Positions 61,401-64,000 of a stretch of 64,000 nt of DNA are shown piece by piece. The notes below the pieces were generated by a model. It searched no databases, had not been told where the DNA came from, and was given only the letters and a program-made list of their open reading frames with translations. The DNA comes from Verrucomicrobiales bacterium (GTDB lineage: Bacteria; Verrucomicrobiota; Verrucomicrobiia; Verrucomicrobiales; DEV007), in NCBI GenBank assembly GCA_029213065.1, contig JARGPH010000008.1, forward strand, positions 1 through 64,000. Direction: 5' to 3'. The position numbers and the translations under genes were made by a program. The first letter of the stretch is position 1; each line of letters begins with the position of its first letter.

Positions 61401-64000
61401 AGGTCACTGTCGTTGCGCAGATTGAGCGCTCTCGTGATGCTGAATCCACGCTTCAGGTTCAGGGTAAGCCCGTCCGCTTCCACATTGGATCGCATCTCCA
61501 CCGTTCCCGCAGTGACGGTCGAACCAACACCGAGGTCGATCCATCGCTTGAGAGGATCACCCCAGACAACGGTGGCGTCACCTGCGTCGAGATCGACCCG
61601 GGTGATACCGCTCATGGTGACTTGCTCGCGGCCGTTGGAGACCGAGGTGACGTCGTAGCTGATCCGTTCAGGGAAGGTTTGCTTGATCAGCGTGGTGCCT
61701 GCTCCGCTTGTATTCTTGATATCGATGTAACCGATGTTTCTCGGGTCCATCCGATCGAGAAGGGTGTCGGCCTCCGGATCAATGTCACTGTAGAAGCGCT
61801 TGAATTGATTCCCGAGAGTGATGGCGTAGAAATTATTTCCCGCTCCACCTTCAATTTCGAGTGTTTTGTCAGGAGCAAAATAGAATGTGTTGAACCGGTC
61901 GTCTCCTGAGCCCGCGATCCATTTGTCGATGCTGTTGAGTCCGCTCGCATCAGGGGCGAAGAAGATGGTGTTGTTGACCTCTTTGGCGCTCTGGACGAGT
62001 CGACCGAGGTTGAAGGTAAGGTCACTGGTCACAGCGCTGAAATCAGCAATGTTTCCGACGCCGGATGCGAAGAGGCGATCTCTTCCGTAGTTCTCAAGGA
62101 ACTGGTAGGTATCGCCACCGCCCCCGCCGACGAGAAGATCTGAGCGTGCTCCGGAAACGATGAGGTCGGCTGCGGTGCCTCCGTAAATGGTGGTGTTGCC
62201 CTGGCCGCCGTAGAGACTCGTCGTCGCATTGGCTGCACCTGTCAGGGTCGAGGTGCCGGTGCCTCCGCGGAGAATACTCCCGGCCGCGGCGCCTGCTCTG
62301 AGATTCGAGTTGCCGGAGCCGCCGGTGAAATCCACGGTGGCGTAGAGAAGATCGGAGGCATCGATGACAGACTGTCCTCCACCTGCAAATCCGATCACTC
62401 TGGTTATATTATCGAAGATGTCTGAGAAAAAGGTCTGACCCTGGAGAACGGCTCGAATTTGAACTTTCTCACCGCCGGAAGAGCCGGCGCCATGACTGAT
62501 CAAGGTGAAGACTTCGTTGCGCGCCGTCGTATCACCGAAGAGACGGAGGTTCGCGAACTGTTCACCCATGTGGAGTGTCAGGGTGCCTCCATTGGCTGCC
62601 CCGAGCTGGATCCCCGGTTTCTCCGCATAGAAGGTGACTTTGAACAGTTCGATGGAAAAGGTTTTCGCGAGAATCCTTTTCACGATTGGACCCACGAAAG
62701 GAATCGGGATCGTGAGATCCACGTAAAAGGTGAGACCCACTGTTCCTGTCAGAGTGACATCGAAGAGGTTGCCCATCTTGCCGTCGGCACCGGGGAGGCT
62801 CTTCAAAAAGTCGATTTGAGAACCTCGCAGTTTGCCGTAGCCGATCGCTGATGAATCTGAGCCGCTGATCTCCGCGCCGAGGAAACTGTTGCCGATGGTG
62901 GTCCCTTTCGGAATCGTGACGTCATTCCAGTTGAAATCGAGGTCCAGATTGAAAAAGGCCTGAACACCGGCTTCGATGAGACCGAAGTTCAATGCCACAC
63001 CGACACTGAAGCCCACTGAAATTCCGAACGCCGGACTTGGGTTCCCTTTGAGATCGAGGGTGCTCCAGTAGAATCCCTGGGTGTCCCAACCGAACTTGAG
63101 GTGGGTGCGGATACTGAAGCTCGCTCCCACGGTGAGCTGAAGTGGAGGAAAGGCCGGCAGTGGAAAGCTTCTGCTGTAGGCGACGCCCAGTTCGATTTTG
63201 GGTAGCTCGAGGTAACTGAGGTTGGCTTCTTTACCGAGAAGAATTTTCTCAATATTTTCAATCTTCAGGTAATCGAGGCGAAAGCCGCCGCCTGAGATGT
63301 TGGCAATGGGGGTTCTACGGCCGCCGCGATCGTCGGAGCCGGCGATTCCCTGATTGGCCGAATCTTTGACCTTGTTGACAAACTTGGTTTTGAGACCGGT
63401 TCCTTCTGATTGCGCGAATCCTTTGTCGCGGAAGGTTTCAAACTTTTTGCTGAACTTGTTCGGGGTCGATACTTTGTCCGTGAATGCTTCGCGGAGACTT
63501 TTCGATGCCTTGCGGTCCTCGGTGGGTTCCTGAAGCGACAGGAAAGCCCGTTCGGCGCGATCGAGCTTTTTCTGGTAGGCATCGACGCGGCGGTTGATCA
63601 CATACTTCTGGATTCTCTCGCGCTCGAGTGTCAGCGGGCTCTTGGCACCATACTGAGTTTTGATTCCCACGGTTCGGGCGACGCCGCCAATGACTCGTGG
63701 TGTATTGATTCCGAGGAAACCATCATGGATGAGGTCGACGCGGGGTTTCGCCCAGTCCGGGGTGCCTTCAGACAATCCGACCCCTTCTCCGAGGGCACGA
63801 ATCGTGTCGTCAATGTTGGTCAGGGTTCTGACAAAAATGAGGAACTTGGGGCCTAAGAATTCACCGACGACAAAAGGCTCCGCCATCCACTCGGTTCCGG
63901 GAACCGGAGTGAGAAGAAAGTCGAGAACCGGGCGAATCGGGGCGATCCCTTCCGAGAACTTGATCAACATCTCGAAAATCGTTCCGCGGAGAAATTCCTC
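55448..64000 (-). CDS. Giant RTX/FHA-like adhesin, N-terminus outside window
   Basis: At least 2850 residues are present and the frame stays open to the right edge, so the start is missing. Counted from the Met at 63970, residues 230-440 are beta-rich (LPKIELGVAYSRSFPLPAFP). Residues 555-640 have glycine and aspartate-poor RTX-like turns (SLYGGQGNTTIYGGTAADLI, LLVGGGGGDTYQF). Residues 1043-1105 hold a Trp/Tyr-rich patch. From 1200 to 2450 follow filamentous-haemagglutinin-like beta-helix repeats, including about four 124-residue units. The C-terminus ends with a short hydrophobic stretch and a basic tail (ILPLAMLSLSGRLRKHF). It is probably a secreted or surface adhesin, exported with the TolC-like protein downstream. 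Confidence 0.8.
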   Translation of the reverse strand, partial: EEFLRGTIFEMLIKFSEGIAPIRPVLDFLLTPVPGTEWMAEPFVVGEFLGPKFLIFVRTLTNIDDTIRALGEGVGLSEGTPDWAKPRVDLIHDGFLGINTPRVIGGVARTVGIKTQYGAKSPLTLERERIQKYVINRRVDAYQKKLDRAERAFLSLQEPTEDRKASKSLREAFTDKVSTPNKFSKKFETFRDKGFAQSEGTGLKTKFVNKVKDSANQGIAGSDDRGGRRTPIANISGGGFRLDYLKIENIEKILLGKEANLSYLELPKIELGVAYSRSFPLPAFPPLQLTVGASFSIRTHLKFGWDTQGFYWSTLDLKGNPSPAFGISVGFSVGVALNFGLIEAGVQAFFNLDLDFNWNDVTIPKGTTIGNSFLGAEISGSDSSAIGYGKLRGSQIDFLKSLPGADGKMGNLFDVTLTGTVGLTFYVDLTIPIPFVGPIVKRILAKTFSIELFKVTFYAEKPGIQLGAANGGTLTLHMGEQFANLRLFGDTTARNEVFTLISHGAGSSGGEKVQIRAVLQGQTFFSDIFDNITRVIGFAGGGQSVIDASDLLYATVDFTGGSGNSNLRAGAAAGSILRGGTGTSTLTGAANATTSLYGGQGNTTIYGGTAADLIVSGARSDLLVGGGGGDTYQFLENYGRDRLFASGVGNIADFSAVTSDLTFNLGRLVQSAKEVNNTIFFAPDASGLNSIDKWIAGSGDDRFNTFYFAPDKTLEIEGGAGNNFYAITLGNQFKRFYSDIDPEADTLLDRMDPRNIGYIDIKNTSGAGTTLIKQTFPERISYDVTSVSNGREQVTMSGITRVDLDAGDATVVWGDPLKRWIDLGVGSTVTAGTVEMRSNVEADGLTLNLKRGFSITRALNLRNDSDLTITIQNADPLASANLFLGSNRDATDPWLPGIYSSSASVFSTAGVDPGLVAPSGDGTGLIRINTPTGSVFDGSDAAARAGVIQAANGEVVIEARDTVGFASNQVVINARYFAAKTTKAISTDAEGINVVSDQDLHVTLVDGVDGLNTVSGRIELTVNPGNTLYYGNITAGAGRDIIFNADSIEQSSGRTYEVLREVLTPVTVHYSFTYYVKVTYRIYWPYHSWLHAWNWYTTYTVLEPRTYSSSYEVLRLQEQLVTETVPAGGAVTTTGDVYFRNNTDNLAIRVGDSATPVDTLNITSDILNTISDSARTIIIGRNGDEAIRSGKASVLNHAFAQGLILKGSEIDILGTGAARLSSASKLEFEAYESNGANAGDGSIEFASSTNPIEAPTVFATAFRDIRVKTDLKSTEANGLVQLNAGSGASQYGAADNSGSISLDSTASIKALEPGGALILKSGLTSGNLDLDGEIKGQNSISVQARGGSILMDPGAILETNLLEAFAKTGTTLRTKVNTISNAEILGSGMASGENLTILEQDDITINLATVDAGNIIIETGGNLELGKIDATSGFDVTLDAGGSISGLDQLPEVNITARSLDALAAGSINVSTDILNVDATTTAAGSISIDNNSGLGSTLNVNSLTTADGLVLVDNEGNLIVDSIVSETSSAANSITLKTRELFGGNIVVDEIDAGALGSVRLESGSVSATGGATSGGTITSDAAGTGRITAKDLTALAGGFPEHPGTDVINLRTDIDDLIARAFTGGNPDETNSRADIVIDESNDIRLRWISTLSGDINITAAGDIVHQSVTSPNRDITLDAGGSITAQLDEALNDGVEDLAPKLRGRNLTATAQGTITANTTVDRLIVESTGTGGITITESDSALFEFIKTADGNIELTAGEFDSVANAITKGGNAILGVIQAGATGGDDVMISSYGQTRTSGQTDSAGSLLPGDTVVANAKITAGLLEVASYGRLDLLTNIDRLIADNFQIGNIEIVEDDALVISHLTSNAGSINVTTDGTLTALFVESKDDLAQAVTFDVNLHALSGDVLVDQITVGTNHNDIIITSDLGNIEEVNPQDLDDSFLSPAIGGLDLIGDNAVLSAHGSIGGIRPLETRLNSLDATSTNAGNIDLNEHDAITLTNVKTGDGKITLDAGGTITAVDVESETDNDLNDIRIHTTSGDILVDRISAGAIEGNLFLDADTGNIEEVSADDAATDLVAESATINAAHSIGGQSALETEFQTLEAHSVNSGNIDLNEIDGILLTDIDTMNGSITFDAGGTITALDVESLTDSDDNDISLHNTAGDILFDRINAGTALGDLNLRSDAGNIDELLPEDGDNDLIADHAVLNAALGIGQFQPIETEFNSLEAHSLVRGNIDLNEFDGLALDNVTTADGSIEIDANDDIVAHFVSSLTDGLLNTITLHNTAGDILLDEVLAQRNLSDVFLTSDAGGIESLTAGDTVVDLQGNNAILTAHRSIGGVETIDTELNNLTATVLAPGDINLHEASSITVDRATTDDGSITMRVENNAFIDLANTRTDSASNDIRISVGDTLHVNRILSGSNSFTGRNVAAATTVSLDADSIVEWKSDAGIDIRARDLNLSATRNIGTLSDPVETSARNIDSASGFGTNALNNYATGTVTVSNFSSTNGALFFEEFNGTITFDSISAGSGNITLFHNGTENMIINDLIAGNGDVRLTVRDAGRLQLFNTDIVGDGFFSADELDYLGANRSIKGTGTLTITTHNPANGIFVEPYSELLDRVRILEYDIVRDRADGFAFTFFKGNVLFSIPPTGATSGGERLSTSLTLDAPEGSVFLFSDLLNGSNDGTGNDASERRLRAGAFFSNAGFSPASLTGLPDAIRDLFFPGMLRTDNFESFFTAYFGYHPGGLESLLPDLFDDLYESLENNETIDEEEEDGETASLQEDTTAPQLSVSRGEAPVIEPQWETSDEAPSKAAILPLAMLSLSGRLRKHFSGKNREKGNPDKF
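56860..58430 (-). repeat. Array of about four 372-base coding repeats in the adhesin
   Basis: Units of about 124 residues recur with the pattern SIGG..ETE, then GNIDLNE, then GSITFDAGGTITA, then TAGDIL. The GNIDLNE codons lie near 56.9, 57.27, 57.65 and 58.02 kb, that is 369-373 bases apart, with a less regular copy near 58.42 kb. Conservation at the DNA level suggests recent duplication of the inner units. Confidence 0.75.

Noticed and set aside
57671-62025. Many plus-strand frames across the adhesin gene
   Set aside because: They repeat with the same period as the adhesin repeats and are shadows of the minus-strand coding sequence.

Overview
The window looks like a chromosomal segment of a Verrucomicrobiota bacterium, probably from the order Verrucomicrobiales. 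I infer this from gene families typical of the PVC superphylum. They are a PSCyt1/DUF1549/DUF1553 protein followed by a DUF1501 protein, a sugar-dehydrogenase-like protein ending in a c-type haem domain, a DUF1559-type pseudopilin, two sugar phosphate isomerase/epimerases, and very large secreted proteins. Base composition is even and GC-rich. I see no prophage, insertion sequence or CRISPR array. The window opens inside a tRNA (probably His) and closes inside a giant adhesin gene that runs off the right edge.

From 0 to 12.7 kb there are mostly stand-alone housekeeping and envelope genes: a VWA/TPR membrane protein, the tRNA hydroxylase trhO, nagA, tag, a pseudopilin, a split CbiX plus DR2241-like pair, a PhoX-type phosphatase, an acetylhomoserine sulfhydrylase, a truncated haemoglobin and a YdcH protein. 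From 12.7 to 20.2 kb lie a 964-residue secreted discoidin-type protein, an exported thioredoxin-like protein with an in-frame UGA that reads as selenocysteine, the coproheme decarboxylase hemQ, a ferredoxin, a dciA-like gene, folB and a SOUL haem-binding protein.

From 20.2 to 34.1 kb is a block of exported oxidoreductases and hydrolases. It holds the cytochrome/DUF1549/DUF1553 and DUF1501 pair, a YHYH protein and a berberine-bridge-type flavoprotein. It also holds a minus-strand run of haem-linked dehydrogenase, two TIM-barrel isomerases, a beta-propeller glycosidase-like protein and a ceramidase-like hydrolase. These genes suggest oxidation and breakdown of sugars or glycolipids outside the cytoplasm. 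From 34.2 to 40.6 kb is one 2117-residue secreted protein of unclear family.

From 40.6 to 52.5 kb are an amidohydrolase, an M20 peptidase, an FtsX-type permease with a LolA-like protein, a DedA protein, folA with an MFS transporter, a moxR/DUF58 pair, an esterase broken by an imperfect 107-base duplication, and tRNA-Leu(UAA). From 52.5 kb to the end, a giant RTX/filamentous-haemagglutinin-like adhesin is followed on the same strand by a TolC-family channel and an unknown 259-residue protein, which suggests a secretion unit.

The most notable signal is the candidate selenoprotein at 15739-16905. The intergenic DNA also holds several families of small repeats and palindromes that occur more than once in the window.
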